This document shows, piece by piece, positions 24,650 to 33,657 of a stretch of DNA of 35,208 bases. The notes under the pieces are model-generated. The model saw nothing but the letters and a program-made list of their open reading frames with translations, was not told where the DNA came from and did not search any database. Source of the stretch: an uncultured Gammaproteobacteria bacterium (GTDB lineage Bacteria > Pseudomonadota > Gammaproteobacteria > Pseudomonadales > Pseudohongiellaceae); the NCBI GenBank assembly GCA_913060495.1, contig CAJXRP010000029.1, positions 1-35,208 on the forward strand, written 5' to 3'. Within the stretch, counting starts at the first letter, position 1, and every line of letters begins with the position of its first letter. The translations under genes and the position numbers were made by a program.

Positions 24650-25641
24650 CCTAAAATATCTGCGGCAACCTTTTTGTGTTGATCGGCTTCCAGTCTAGGT
24701 CCGAAGTTAGACACTACGGTTGCCGATGCAAGGCTTGCTAGTTTGCCCGCGGTTTCAAAATCCTTTCCCTGTGTTAACGCGTACATAAACGCACCGGCAA
24801 ACATGTCGCCGGCACCGTTTGTGTCGACAGCCTCTACCGAATGCGCATCCACAGCAATGTAGTCATTGCCATCGAATAGTCGAGCTCCGTCTGAGCCTCG
24901 GGTAATGGCGAACTGCTTGGCCTTGCTCTTCATCTTCTCGCAAGCCTCGTCGAAGTCCTCGGTTCCTGCCCAGAGTTTTACTTCTGTCTCATTGCAGAAC
25001 AACAGATCGACGCCAGTACCTAGTACGTCGTTTACGTTGTCGAGGAAGTATTCCACCATAGCTGGATCGGAGAAAGTCATCGCCGTCTTGATGTTGTTTG
25101 TCTCGGCAAAACTCTTCAGTTCGACCACAGCCGCTTTCGCGCTGGGAGAGGTGACTAGATAGCCCTCTATATAAACGTATTCAGATTGTTTTACCGCTTC
25201 GAAGTCTATCTCTGCTTCGGAGACTGTTTCAGACACGCCTAGGAAGGTATGCATGGTGCGTTCCGCGTCTGGGCTGATCATCACGATGCAGCGCCCGGTA
25301 GTGCCCACTTCGCGTTGGCTCTCGGTGTTTGTCTTGATAGTTTGGTTGCCCAGCTCATTGATGTAGAAGTCGCCGGTCTCGTCATTTGCTACCTTGCAGC
25401 TTAGGAAGGCATTGCCACCAAATTGGCTGAGGGCATACAGAGTGTTCGCGGCAGAACCGCCACCGGCGCGCTTCTTGATGCCGTATTTCTCAGTGAGGAC
25501 GTCGAGCAATTTCTGTTGCTCTTCTTGACTGACCAGAGTCATCAGGCCCTTCTCGATACCATGTTCTTGAAAAAAGCTTTCGTCGACTTCAAATTCTTTG
25601 TCGACTAGCGCGTTACCTACTCCGTATACATCAAATTTCAC
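24646..25641 (-). CDS. Adenosine kinase-like PfkB sugar kinase
   Basis: A cytoplasmic ribokinase-family kinase of 331 residues, probably phosphorylating adenosine or a related nucleoside or sugar. The substrate signature GGGSAANTLYALSQFGG lies at about 60-76, and the catalytic/anion-hole motif DTNGAGDMFAGAF (catalytic D of GAGD) near 273-285. Overall it reads like bacterial adenosine kinases, but specificity within PfkB proteins is hard to assign by sequence. The start is GTG at 25641, with GGGGA upstream. It follows hemL on the same strand after 30 bases, so the two are probably co-transcribed. Its stop lies on the dnaJ relic. Confidence 0.88.
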   Translation of the reverse strand: MKFDVYGVGNALVDKEFEVDESFFQEHGIEKGLMTLVSQEEQQKLLDVLTEKYGIKKRAGGGSAANTLYALSQFGGNAFLSCKVANDETGDFYINELGNQTIKTNTESQREVGTTGRCIVMISPDAERTMHTFLGVSETVSEAEIDFEAVKQSEYVYIEGYLVTSPSAKAAVVELKSFAETNNIKTAMTFSDPAMVEYFLDNVNDVLGTGVDLLFCNETEVKLWAGTEDFDEACEKMKSKAKQFAITRGSDGARLFDGNDYIAVDAHSVEAVDTNGAGDMFAGAFMYALTQGKDFETAGKLASLASATVVSNFGPRLEADQHKKVAADILG

Positions 25642-25671
25642 TATTGAATCCCCATCTATCTAGATTTGTAT

Positions 25672-26964
25672 TTATTTCGGCAATGCAGAGAAGGCTTTCT
25701 CGGCAGCGTCCAGTGTGAGTTGAATTTCTTTGTCGCCGTGTGCGCTGGATACGAATCCAGCCTCGAACGCCGAAGGTGCCAGGTAGATGCCATTGTCTAG
25801 CATGGTATGGAAATAATGCTTGAAGCGCTCAGCGTTACTGCTCATTACCTGGGAGAACTGGCTGACCTTCTTCTCTTCTGTGAAGAAGCAGCCGAACATG
25901 CCGCCAACTTGATTCGTGGTGAAAGGAATGCCGGCCTTATCGGCGCGTTCCTGCAGTCCACTTAACAGTGTAGTAGTGCGCGCAGTTAGCTGTTCATGAA
26001 ATCCAGGCTTGGAGATCACATTCAACATCGCTAAACCTGCGGCAACAGCGAGTGGGCTGCCAGCCAATGTGCCAGCCTGATAGACCCCGCCTAACGGCGC
26101 GATCATATCCATAATTTCTGCTTTGCCGCCAAAGGCCCCAACCGGTAGCCCGCCGCCGATCACCTTGCCGATCGTGGTTAGGTCGGGTTCTATATTGTAG
26201 ACAGACTGAGCGCCACCTAGTGCGACACGAAAACCGGTCATTACTTCGTCAAAGATCAACACTGTGCCGTGCTTGCTGCAATGTTCGCGCAGCGCCTCAA
26301 GAAAGCCCGGAACCGGAGGCACGCAGTTCATGTTGCCGGCAACTGGTTCGACAATTACGCAGGCGATGTCATCGCCATTGGCAGCGAAGAAACTTTCCAT
26401 CGCCTCTATGTCGTTATAAGGAAGCACATGGGTTAGGTCGGTATAGGCTTTTGGTACGCCTAGTGAATCGGGTTCACCGAGGGTGAGTGCGCCGGAGCCA
26501 GCCTTAACCAACAAGCCATCGACATGGCCGTGGTAGCAGCCTTCGAATTTTACGATACGGTCTCGACCGGTATAGCCGCGCGCGACGCGAATGGCGCTCA
26601 TGGTTGCCTCGGTGCCGGAGGTAACGAGTCTTACCTTCTCTATAGAAGGCATGAGTTCGCAGATCTTATCCGCTATTTGAACTTCCGCTTCAGTCGAAGC
26701 GCCGAAGGCGAGGCCTTGCTGCATCTGGTGGCGCAATGCTTCGATAACATCTTCGTGGCAGTGTCCCAAGATGAGCGGACCCCAACCGCCTACATAGTCG
26801 ATATAGCGATTGTTATCGGCATCGATCAGGTAGGCATCTTGGCCGGCTTTGAAAAATAGCGGGTTTCCGCCAACGCCCTTGAAGGCTCTGACTGGAGAAT
26901 TTACACCGCCGGGAATATGTTTTACTGCCTGCTCATAGAGATGTCTGGAATTTTCGTTACTCAT
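25672..26964 (-). CDS. hemL: Glutamate-1-semialdehyde 2,1-aminomutase
   Basis: A PLP enzyme that converts glutamate-1-semialdehyde to 5-aminolevulinate, the haem precursor in the C5 pathway. The 430-residue product shows the family start [37 protein letters not shown], a [15 protein letters not shown] motif, and the PLP lysine K267 in [16 protein letters not shown]. The length is standard. The ATG has AGAAGG upstream. It lies upstream of the adenosine kinase gene on the minus strand, and another haem gene, hemJ, lies a little further upstream. Confidence 0.97.
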   Translation of the reverse strand: MSNENSRHLYEQAVKHIPGGVNSPVRAFKGVGGNPLFFKAGQDAYLIDADNNRYIDYVGGWGPLILGHCHEDVIEALRHQMQQGLAFGASTEAEVQIADKICELMPSIEKVRLVTSGTEATMSAIRVARGYTGRDRIVKFEGCYHGHVDGLLVKAGSGALTLGEPDSLGVPKAYTDLTHVLPYNDIEAMESFFAANGDDIACVIVEPVAGNMNCVPPVPGFLEALREHCSKHGTVLIFDEVMTGFRVALGGAQSVYNIEPDLTTIGKVIGGGLPVGAFGGKAEIMDMIAPLGGVYQAGTLAGSPLAVAAGLAMLNVISKPGFHEQLTARTTTLLSGLQERADKAGIPFTTNQVGGMFGCFFTEEKKVSQFSQVMSSNAERFKHYFHTMLDNGIYLAPSAFEAGFVSSAHGDKEIQLTLDAAEKAFSALPK

Positions 26965-27103
26965 TTAGGGGGCCTTCTGTTAATTGCTTACTCACTGCTA
27001 CGTCGAGGATAGGGCAGTTAGTTTTTTCATTGTTGTTGCGACATCAAAGATAATCGAGGCGACATTTTGCGCATTGATTCCTGCAATAGCAACTTAGTCT
27101 GCA

Positions 27104-27125
27104 CCCTGCTGCGCTGCGAGCAGGG
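27104..27125 (-). repeat. Hairpin downstream of hemJ
   Basis: CCCTGCT (27104-27110) and AGCAGGG (27119-27125) form a perfect 7-bp stem with an 8-base loop, 45 bases past the hemJ stop. No T run follows on the minus strand, so it is a weak terminator candidate. Confidence 0.4.
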
Positions 27126-27170
27126 CATCTCGATATAGGACTGAGTGTCAATTCAAGCTGCTTGGGGTTT

Positions 27171-27596
27171 CTAAAGCACAGGTTTGACGACGATGAGTAT
27201 TACGATCGCTACCAACAACAACACCGGAAGCTCATTGTAGACGCGGAAGAACTTGTGGCTGCGAATGTTTGAGTCTTCTCTAAGCGCCTTCATGTACCAC
27301 CAGCAATAGTAGTGATAGGCAATCAGTAGAACGACTAGGCCAAGCTTCGCCTTCATCCACCACCAGGCCATGAAATAGCCATGATTAGCGATCAGCAGCC
27401 AGGAACCGAGGATGACAGCAAACACCGCCGAAGGGGTCATGATGGCCCAAAACAGCTTTCTCTCCATGATTTCGAAGCGATCCTTGCTGATCTGGTCCTC
27501 ACTCATGGCGTGATAGACAAATAGGCGCGGGAGATAAAAAATCCCAGCAAACCAGCAAACGACTCCGATGATATGAAAGGCCTTAACCCACAGCAT
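27171..27596 (-). CDS. hemJ: Protoporphyrinogen IX oxidase HemJ
   Basis: An integral membrane protein of 141 residues with four hydrophobic segments that oxidises protoporphyrinogen IX in late haem synthesis. The family start LWVKAFHIIGVVCWFAGIF includes the conserved His. LPRLFVYH, ERKLFWAIMTP, WWWMKAKLGLV with its conserved Lys, and the C-terminal FFRVYNELP all fit the TIGR00701/HemJ family. AGGAGT precedes the ATG. It is divergent from argC, a neighbourhood also seen in Pseudomonas, and fits with hemL close by. Confidence 0.92.
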   Translation of the reverse strand: MLWVKAFHIIGVVCWFAGIFYLPRLFVYHAMSEDQISKDRFEIMERKLFWAIMTPSAVFAVILGSWLLIANHGYFMAWWWMKAKLGLVVLLIAYHYYCWWYMKALREDSNIRSHKFFRVYNELPVLLLVAIVILIVVKPVL

Positions 27597-27710
27597 ACTG
27601 CACTCCTAAACGCTTGAAAGAGAAGCTATCACAGCTCTCAGTCGAAGTCTCGATGATAGCAGGGATCGTCGCTAAGCTGTTGATTTTACGCAATGAAATG
27701 CCTTCAGATA

Positions 27711-27738
27711 TTGCAATCTAGGCGTCGAAGTGTAAGAT
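27711..27738 (+). promoter_or_regulatory. Candidate argC promoter
   Basis: TTGCAA (27711-27716) and TAAGAT (27733-27738) are 16 bases apart in the hemJ/argC divergent gap, about 100 bases before the argC start. No clear arginine-repressor box was seen. Confidence 0.4.
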
Positions 27739-27838
27739 ACTCCGTCCGGCAATTCAGATCCGCCGGCACGTACATAAGCTGCATTTGATTCACCCCGCTG
27801 TACAGATTGAAATCTGGATACCACCCACGGAGTCTATT

Positions 27839-28882
27839 TTGATAAAAGTTGGAATTATAGGAGCCACTGGCTACACCGGCGTCGAGCTACTCAGATTGCT
27901 CGCTCCACGCACTGACGTCGAAATTTCAGTCGTGACTTCGCGAGAGATGGCGGGCGTGGCTGTGCATAGCCGCTTTCCTAATCTGCGCGGGCATTTAGAT
28001 CTTCAGTTCTCAGCCCCCGATGCGGATTTGCTGCAGGCCTGCGATGTCGTCTTCTATGCGACGCCTCATGCTGTGGCGATGAATACCGTGGCAGAATTAT
28101 TGTCGAAAGGGGTCAAGGTCATCGATCTCTCGGCGGATTTTCGAATTCAGAATATTCCTCTGTGGGAGCAATGGTACAAGACCAAACACGTCTGCCCAGA
28201 GTTAGTAGCCGATGCAGTCTACGGGCTGCCGGAAGTGAACCGCGAAAAAATTAAGGCAGCCCAGCTGATTGCAGTGCCAGGCTGTTATCCCACGGCGATT
28301 CAGTTGGGTTTCTTGCCGTTACTGGAAAACGGCCTCGTCGAAACAGATCGCCTTATTGCCGATGCCAAGTCTGGCGTGAGCGGCGCCGGCAGAAAGGCAG
28401 TTGAAGACTTCCTGCTCTGTGAGGCTACCGAATCTATTAAGGCCTATGCGCTTTCCGGCCACCGTCATCATCCGGAAATCTGCGAGAGTTTAAATCGTTA
28501 CAGCGAATCTGAGATTCGACTGACCTTTATTCCACACCTCACGCCGATGATAAGAGGCATTCTGGCCACACTGTATGCACCGGTTAAGTCGGGTGTGGAA
28601 GTGTCGCTAGACCAACTGCAGGCCGTGTATGAAGAGCGTTATGCCGACGAGCCGTTTGTAGATGTGCTGCCCCAGGGCGAAGTACCGGCGACCAGAAATG
28701 TGAAGGGGTCGAACAAATGTCAGATAGCAGTAGCTTATTCTGCAGACACGAATACGATCGTGGTGCTTTCGGCAGAGGATAATCTGGTGAAAGGCGCTGC
28801 AGGACAGGCGATACAGAACATGAACATCATGTTCGGCCTGGAAGAGACTACAGGATTGCAAAATATCGCCTTATTGCCCTAA
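27839..28882 (+). CDS. argC: N-acetyl-gamma-glutamyl-phosphate reductase
   Basis: ArgC catalyses the NADPH-dependent third step of arginine synthesis. The frame opens at 27785, but homologues begin at [19 protein letters not shown] therefore chose the TTG at 27839, which has ACGGAG six bases upstream, giving 347 residues. The nucleotide-binding GATGYTG is at 8-14 and the active-site Cys149 lies in [36 protein letters not shown] and [12 protein letters not shown] match the family. A 64-base gap separates it from the DUF6776-type gene. Confidence 0.96.
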   Translation: MIKVGIIGATGYTGVELLRLLAPRTDVEISVVTSREMAGVAVHSRFPNLRGHLDLQFSAPDADLLQACDVVFYATPHAVAMNTVAELLSKGVKVIDLSADFRIQNIPLWEQWYKTKHVCPELVADAVYGLPEVNREKIKAAQLIAVPGCYPTAIQLGFLPLLENGLVETDRLIADAKSGVSGAGRKAVEDFLLCEATESIKAYALSGHRHHPEICESLNRYSESEIRLTFIPHLTPMIRGILATLYAPVKSGVEVSLDQLQAVYEERYADEPFVDVLPQGEVPATRNVKGSNKCQIAVAYSADTNTIVVLSAEDNLVKGAAGQAIQNMNIMFGLEETTGLQNIALLP

Positions 28883-28946
28883 GCTCTAAATAGAATGAGC
28901 TGCGAGCAAGGTTTATCGAATTGTTTTATGGACTGGAGAAGTCTGC

Positions 28947-29690
28947 GTGCCCAATGTAGTTAAAGGCAGTAAGCAAGAAAAGATGGTAGTCGTGCCCCAT
29001 AGGCCCGGCCGACGCTTCCTGCTTGTTAGCTTACTTGTGTTGGGTGTAGGAGGGAGCGCGATTGGTGGCTTCATGTATGGCTACGCGAATACGCTAAACT
29101 CTCAACAATCCGAGCAGGCAACTCAGCAAGAATTGAGTGAGCAGCTGATTGCTGTCGAGACAGAAAACTCAGAACTACGCCGGCAGGTTGCGATATTGGA
29201 CAGGTCTAGCGTGATGGATAAGCGCGCGACCGAAGAGGTACAGGAAACGATTCTCGGTTTGCGTGATCGGGTCGCGCAGCTAGAACAAGACGTTGTTTAT
29301 TACCGACAGGTGGTGTCTGAGGAAACCGAAGACACCGGCCTGATAATCAGTCAGCTGGATATCGATGCGACGCGCGAGGCCAATCGTTTTCGCTATAAGC
29401 TGGTGCTGCGGCAGCAGGATGCGGACGGCGATTCGTTCTTAATCGGCCACGTAAATGTTAATTTGGTTGGCTCTCAGGGCGAAGAGCAGCAGATATTGTC
29501 GCTGAGCGACCTGTCAGCAGAACAAGATCAGCTGGATATTCGGCTGAGGTTCAAATACTTTCAGAGTATAGAGGGCGAGCTAGTCTTGCCGGACAACTTC
29601 GTTCCAGACCGTCTGCAAATTGCTGCAGTATCGGTGGAGCCGGTTGAGAAAAGCATCAATCAGAATTTTAGTTGGGTCGTTGAGCGATGA
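28947..29690 (+). CDS. DUF6776-type single-pass membrane protein
   Basis: A protein of 247 residues with no known function. It has a short basic cytoplasmic N-terminus (HRPGRR), one TM (about 24-46), a coiled coil (about 52-122) and a C-terminal beta-rich domain (about 130-240). The layout and neighbourhood between argC and a bactofilin gene match a protein family I know as DUF6776 in Pseudomonas-type genomes. The start is GTG at 28947 with GGAGAA seven bases upstream. The bactofilin gene follows after 73 bases, so a role at the cell envelope with that cytoskeletal protein is plausible but unproven. Confidence 0.85.
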   Translation: MPNVVKGSKQEKMVVVPHRPGRRFLLVSLLVLGVGGSAIGGFMYGYANTLNSQQSEQATQQELSEQLIAVETENSELRRQVAILDRSSVMDKRATEEVQETILGLRDRVAQLEQDVVYYRQVVSEETEDTGLIISQLDIDATREANRFRYKLVLRQQDADGDSFLIGHVNVNLVGSQGEEQQILSLSDLSAEQDQLDIRLRFKYFQSIEGELVLPDNFVPDRLQIAAVSVEPVEKSINQNFSWVVER

Positions 29691-29763
29691 TTGTTTACAG
29701 TTAATTCAGCAAGCACGACTATTTAGAAATTTTGCAGTACGCAATTGTTAGGAGAGGACGGCA

Positions 29764-30207
29764 ATGTTTAACAAGTCAGTACCAGAGAAGACGTCAACCG
29801 GGCCAGCCCATACCTTGATTTCGAGAGCTACGGAGATCGTCGGTGATATCCATTTCAGTGGAGAGCTGATCATCGAGGGGCGAGTGAAGGGAAATATTTA
29901 CGCCGAAGACGATTCAGAGGCTCTTATTCGTATTGCGGAGAAGGGTGCGGTCGAGGGAGAGGTCTGTGTACCGTCGGCAATCGTAAACGGTCTGGTTCAG
30001 GGCGATCTGCGTTCCACCAAGCATTTAGAGTTGGCAGCGAAGGCAGTGGTAGTTGGCAGTGTTTACTACAACTTAATCGAGATGGTGATGGGTTCTGAGG
30101 TAAACGGCAATCTAATGCATATCAGCACTAGCCAGAACGAAAACAAGCGTCTGGCCGCAGACAAGAAGAAGCTCCCTTTCGATACTTCTGTCGTTCAAAA
30201 TAGCTAG
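29764..30207 (+). CDS. Bactofilin
   Basis: A polymerising cytoskeletal protein of 147 residues. The central bactofilin (DUF583) domain (about 20-115) is made of short beta-helix repeats: IVGDIHFSGELIIEGRVKGN, AEKGAVEGEV, AIVNGLVQGDL, KAVVVGSVYYN. The flanks are short and disordered, as usual. TAGGAGAGG precedes the ATG. Bactofilins often organise peptidoglycan enzymes. Here the next envelope gene on the other strand encodes an M23 peptidase, a class known to partner with bactofilins elsewhere, although three genes lie between or beside them. Confidence 0.93.
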   Translation: MFNKSVPEKTSTGPAHTLISRATEIVGDIHFSGELIIEGRVKGNIYAEDDSEALIRIAEKGAVEGEVCVPSAIVNGLVQGDLRSTKHLELAAKAVVVGSVYYNLIEMVMGSEVNGNLMHISTSQNENKRLAADKKKLPFDTSVVQNS

Positions 30208-30283
30208 TTGTAGCAAGCCCATTAGGGCTGGGGCGTAGCGACCGACAGTGTCCTGCAATGCGGCCTACAAAAAGACTCGAGGA

Positions 30284-30308
30284 ATAATTGACTAAATTAG
30301 TCGGTTAT
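30284..30308 (+). promoter_or_regulatory. IscR type 1 binding site upstream of erpA
   Basis: The 25-base palindrome has half-sites ATAATTGACT and AGTCGGTTAT around an AAATT centre. It fits the E. coli [2Fe-2S]-IscR type 1 consensus (ATAsyyGACTrwwwyAGTCrrsTAT) at 23 of 25 positions; the two misses are the symmetric S positions. It covers the -35 box of the erpA promoter, which suits repression. Confidence 0.85.
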
Positions 30309-30317
30309 TGCGATAAT
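30288..30317 (+). promoter_or_regulatory. Candidate erpA promoter
   Basis: TTGACT (30288-30293) and GATAAT (30312-30317) are 18 bases apart. The -35 box lies inside the IscR site. The leader before the erpA ATG would be about 57 bases. Confidence 0.6.
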
Positions 30318-30380
30318 CATTTGAATTAAGCGAATATCGAGCCTCTCTATGAGCTCGATTTACTGCAACTGAGAACCCAA

Positions 30381-30734
30381 ATGTCAGTAGTACAATCACA
30401 AGAGCCAGTCATCATGTCCTTCACCGATAATGCGGCGGACAAGGTGCACAATTTGATCTCTGAAGAGGGCAATGACAAGCTCAAGCTGCGGGTCTTCGTG
30501 ACCGGTGGGGGCTGCTCAGGGTTTCAGTACGGATTTTCTTTCGATGAAGACATCAACGAAGATGACACTATCATCGAAAATAAGGGCGCCAGCCTGCTGG
30601 TCGATCCCCTTAGCTATCAATATCTCGTGGGTTCCAGGATCGACTACGTCGAGGGCTTGGAAGGTTCGCGCTTTATTGTGAGCAACCCGCTGGCTACCGC
30701 AACTTGTGGTTGCGGCTCCTCGTTCTCTATCTAA
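30381..30734 (+). CDS. erpA: Fe-S cluster A-type carrier ErpA
   Basis: ErpA receives Fe-S clusters from scaffolds and delivers them to enzymes, including those of isoprenoid synthesis. The product is 117 residues with the three cluster cysteines C45 (GGGCSGF), C109 and C111 (TCGCGSS) in the HesB/IscA pattern. YGFSFDED and VDPLSYQYL also match. The first 11 residues before a second Met (residue 12) are variable, so that Met is an alternative start. Control by IscR is likely from the site in its promoter. No other isc or suf gene is in the window. Confidence 0.96.
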   Translation: MSVVQSQEPVIMSFTDNAADKVHNLISEEGNDKLKLRVFVTGGGCSGFQYGFSFDEDINEDDTIIENKGASLLVDPLSYQYLVGSRIDYVEGLEGSRFIVSNPLATATCGCGSSFSI

Positions 30735-30752
30735 GGCTCTCTTGTCGATACT

Positions 30753-30772
30753 AAAAAGTCATCCATGACTTT
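30753..30772 (-). terminator. Candidate terminator for the anmK transcript
   Basis: On the minus strand AAAGTCA (30772-30766), loop TGGA and TGACTTT run into five Ts (30757-30753), with the last three Ts shared with the stem. On the plus strand the same 7-bp hairpin follows erpA without a T run. Confidence 0.45.
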
Positions 30773-30834
30773 GGAGTATGTCGTGGGCCATCAGCTGGCG
30801 TAAAAAAGTCATTTTACTTGTCTTTGCCCACTCG

Positions 30835-30875
30835 CATTGCCCTTGGCGGGCAATGGTTGCACATTCATGTGCAAC
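30835..30875. repeat. Two back-to-back hairpins between erpA and anmK
   Basis: Stem one is CATTGCCC (30835-30842) with GGGCAATG (30848-30855). Stem two is GTTGCACA (30856-30863) with TGTGCAAC (30868-30875). Both are perfect 8-bp stems with 5- and 4-base loops, directly adjoining, 12 bases past the anmK stop. Without T runs their role is open. Confidence 0.8.
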
Positions 30876-30887
30876 TAAGTCGATCTT

Positions 30888-31997
30888 CTAAGCTTTGTAG
30901 ATTCCGCCTAGGACGGCAGCTTTTGTCGCGCCGGTAAATGGCGTCGTATCGATGGAGCGTCCTTCAATCGTCTGTTTCGCCATCCAGGCAAAGGCGATCG
31001 CTTCAACCCAGTCCGGATCGATGCCAAGCTTTGTGGTGGATAATACGTTGCAGTCACGTAGTCTGGCCTGCAAGCCAACCATAAATGCGTTGTTATGTGC
31101 GCCGCCGCCACAGACATAGACTTCGGTTGGTTGGGAAGTCTTACGTATCCCGTCCACGATGCTGTCGATGGTAAAGCGCAGCAGCGTTGCTTGCACATCG
31201 GCGATTGCGAGCTCCTGTCCGAGTTTGTGCAATTTCTCTTCTAACCACAAACCATTGAACAGTTCTCGACCGGTGCTCTTCGGCGTTGCCTTCGAAAAAT
31301 AAGGCTCTTCCAGAAGCAGTTTGAGTAGCGGCTGAATGATATTTCCGCTGGCTGCCCAGTCACCATTCTTGTCATAGTTTTTTTGTTGGTGTTTCGCAAT
31401 CCAATAATCCATCAACACATTCGCTGGGCCGGTATCGAAGGCGAGGCAGGTTCCGTCTTTGTTTAATACGGTAATATTTGCGATTCCACCAACGTTTAAC
31501 ACGACGCGATCAGTGCTGGCTGACTGGAAACAATTTCTATGAAGTAAGGGAGCGAGCGGTGCGCCTTCGCCACCGGCGGCCATGTCTCTTCTGCGAAAAT
31601 CAGCGATGGTAGTGATGCCAGAAAGATGTGCGATGCTATTCGGGTCGCCAATTTGTAAAGAAAAACGAGTATCGCCTTCGGGGTAATGAAAGACAGTTTG
31701 TCCGTGGCTACCTATCGCGCGAACCGCTGTTCTTTCGATATTTTCATTTGCAAGGAGCGCGAGGGCTGCCCGAGCAAACAATTGACCTATGGCGACGTCG
31801 GTGTTGCCGTACAATTCTAGATCGATATTCTTGCCACCGCATAGCTGCAGAATATTCTCTCTAAGGCCAATTTCTATAGGCTCAGAGTGAGTTGCTATTA
31901 GTTTAGGTTGGTCATCAATGAACTGCACGAGGGCGCAATCGACACCATCGACACTGGTGCCTGACATCAGCCCAATATAGTAATCGGAGTTGGCCAA
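30888..31997 (-). CDS. anmK: Anhydro-N-acetylmuramic acid kinase
   Basis: AnmK phosphorylates 1,6-anhydroMurNAc while hydrolysing the anhydro bond, recycling cell-wall sugar. The 369-residue product begins YYIGLMSGTSVDGVDCALVQ, with the ATP-binding GTSVDG signature. It has IGSHGQTVFHYP, FDTGPANVLMDYW and a C-terminal VCGGGAHN motif. The start is TTG at 31997 (TTG GCC AAC), preceded by CAGG; the next Met lies inside the GTSVDG signature. It starts 12 bases after the stop of the M23 peptidase gene on the same strand. The pair links wall cleavage with recycling, as in Pseudomonas. Confidence 0.96.
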   Translation of the reverse strand: MANSDYYIGLMSGTSVDGVDCALVQFIDDQPKLIATHSEPIEIGLRENILQLCGGKNIDLELYGNTDVAIGQLFARAALALLANENIERTAVRAIGSHGQTVFHYPEGDTRFSLQIGDPNSIAHLSGITTIADFRRRDMAAGGEGAPLAPLLHRNCFQSASTDRVVLNVGGIANITVLNKDGTCLAFDTGPANVLMDYWIAKHQQKNYDKNGDWAASGNIIQPLLKLLLEEPYFSKATPKSTGRELFNGLWLEEKLHKLGQELAIADVQATLLRFTIDSIVDGIRKTSQPTEVYVCGGGAHNNAFMVGLQARLRDCNVLSTTKLGIDPDWVEAIAFAWMAKQTIEGRSIDTTPFTGATKAAVLGGIYKA

Positions 31998-32009
31998 GGG
32001 TTGCCTGCT

Positions 32010-33422
32010 TTAGTCAGCGCTAGGTTGGTTCAGTGTAATGAACGTCGTGCTATTCATATCTGAAAAACGTTTTAGTAGATCGGCAGTCTGCGTGCGAAAG
32101 CTATCCATCTCTGCAGGGTCGATAGACTCAGCCTTTGGAAGCTTGTCGATAATGGTGCGAGGATTCTGGTGAACACCGCCCATTAAGAATTCATAATGCA
32201 GGTGAGGTCCGGTTGCGCTGCCAGTTGTGCCGACGTAGCCAATAATGTCGCCCTGTCTGACGCGCTTACCTTTCTTTATACCATTTCCATATTTAGAGAG
32301 GTGCGCATACTTTGTTTCGAAGCCACCAGCGTGCTTAACGATGACGAGATTGCCGAATGAGCCATTGCGTGATGCGCGAGTAACTTGCCCGTCACTGGTT
32401 GCACGAATCGGTGTGCCGCGTGGCGCAGCATAGTCCGTTCCCTTGTGGGCCCGTATTGTATTGAGTATTGGGTGACGACGGTTAGGATTGAAATTAGAAC
32501 TGATGCGGAAGACATCAAGTGGGCTGCGCAGGAATGCTTTACGCATGCTTTCACCTTCGGCGTTGTAGTAACCAACTTCGCCTTCTTCATCTATATAGCG
32601 AACCGCAGTAAAAGTCTTTCCTTGGTTGGTATATTGCGTCGCGAGTATGTCGCCGTTTCCTATAAATTCGTCATCAAGGTATTTCTCTTCGTAGAGAATG
32701 CTGAAGTCATCGCCAGTTCGCGGGTCGAGTATGAAGTCGATAACACCGCCGAAGATGTTCGCCATCTCCATGATCGTTACGGCTGGGATCTGCTCGCGCT
32801 GTCCAGCCATGAACAGACTGTCTGCTATCGTACCTACCTTAAAGGCAGATTTTAGCTGCGGAAAATTGAGGATCGACTCAACGTCGTAGTTGTTATTGTT
32901 GAGTGTGAATAGGAAACCTTCCAGAGGAGACTTTAATAGACGCAGTTGCTCGAGCTCGCCTTGATTTGGAATCAGGAAGTCCAATTGGTAACCGGGGTAT
33001 ACCTGATTTAGAACCTTGGCTTCGTCACTACTATTAAGGACGCGAAATAGATCCTGATCTGAAAGGCCTACCTTGCTGAATATTGCAGATAGATTGTCAC
33101 CGCTCTTTATTTCAAAGTTCTGCCAGAGGGTCACGTCTTCTAGCACTGGCTGAGCTTCGGTCTCTGGGGTGATGACGAAGTCTGACATGGCAAGCGCTGT
33201 GGGCTGTTCTTGCTCGGGTTCAACGCTTTGCTGTAGGTCGATATTCAAGGCTATTTCTGTTCGACCGCTGGGCTCAATGGTGTCGTCACCAATTGGTAGG
33301 ATCAACAGAACCAAGACGAGGCCACATAATGCACCAGCTATAATAAGGTGATCCCGCGGATAGTGAGCCACCACAAGATACTGCTTGCGGGCAAATTGCT
33401 TAATTAATTCAATGAGTTCCAT
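32010..33422 (-). CDS. M23 murein DD-endopeptidase, MepM-like
   Basis: A membrane-anchored, periplasmic peptidoglycan endopeptidase of 470 residues. A single TM (about 26-45) is followed by a LysM/OapA-like region (about 100-165, FEIKSGDNLSAIFSKVGL) and a linker domain. The LytM/M23 domain (about 320-420) carries zinc ligands H326 and D330 (HKGTDYAAP) and the H407-L-H409 pair (GPHLHYEF). All catalytic residues are present, so it should be an active enzyme rather than an activator such as EnvC or NlpD. It is divergent from tyrS and upstream of anmK, the conserved order in this group. Confidence 0.93.
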   Translation of the reverse strand: MELIELIKQFARKQYLVVAHYPRDHLIIAGALCGLVLVLLILPIGDDTIEPSGRTEIALNIDLQQSVEPEQEQPTALAMSDFVITPETEAQPVLEDVTLWQNFEIKSGDNLSAIFSKVGLSDQDLFRVLNSSDEAKVLNQVYPGYQLDFLIPNQGELEQLRLLKSPLEGFLFTLNNNNYDVESILNFPQLKSAFKVGTIADSLFMAGQREQIPAVTIMEMANIFGGVIDFILDPRTGDDFSILYEEKYLDDEFIGNGDILATQYTNQGKTFTAVRYIDEEGEVGYYNAEGESMRKAFLRSPLDVFRISSNFNPNRRHPILNTIRAHKGTDYAAPRGTPIRATSDGQVTRASRNGSFGNLVIVKHAGGFETKYAHLSKYGNGIKKGKRVRQGDIIGYVGTTGSATGPHLHYEFLMGGVHQNPRTIIDKLPKAESIDPAEMDSFRTQTADLLKRFSDMNSTTFITLNQPSAD

Positions 33423-33657
33423 AGTTTAAACTACTGCAAAAGCTCTTTTGGCGCCGGAATGCGCGAGTTTATAGTAAGTCGCAGCGCATTTCCTAGGCGT
33501 TTTTGCCCGTATTGCCGCACAACTGGGTAGTTCTAGTGTAAAATCGCCGCCTTTTTAGCATAAACAAAACGCGGGTTCTCCTGCTTTGGTCGGCTAAACT
33601 GCTAATTTAATTAGTTTTATGCCACAGTGACTTACGATAATAGTGACTCCTCGACAT

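Noticed and set aside
27785..27838. Longer argC start upstream of the TTG
   Set aside because: The extra 18 residues have no counterpart in ArgC homologues, while the TTG at 27839 has a good ribosome site.
30312..30324. GATAATCATT as a Fur box before erpA
   Set aside because: Only half of a Fur palindrome is present and GATAAT is better read as the -10 box beside the IscR site.
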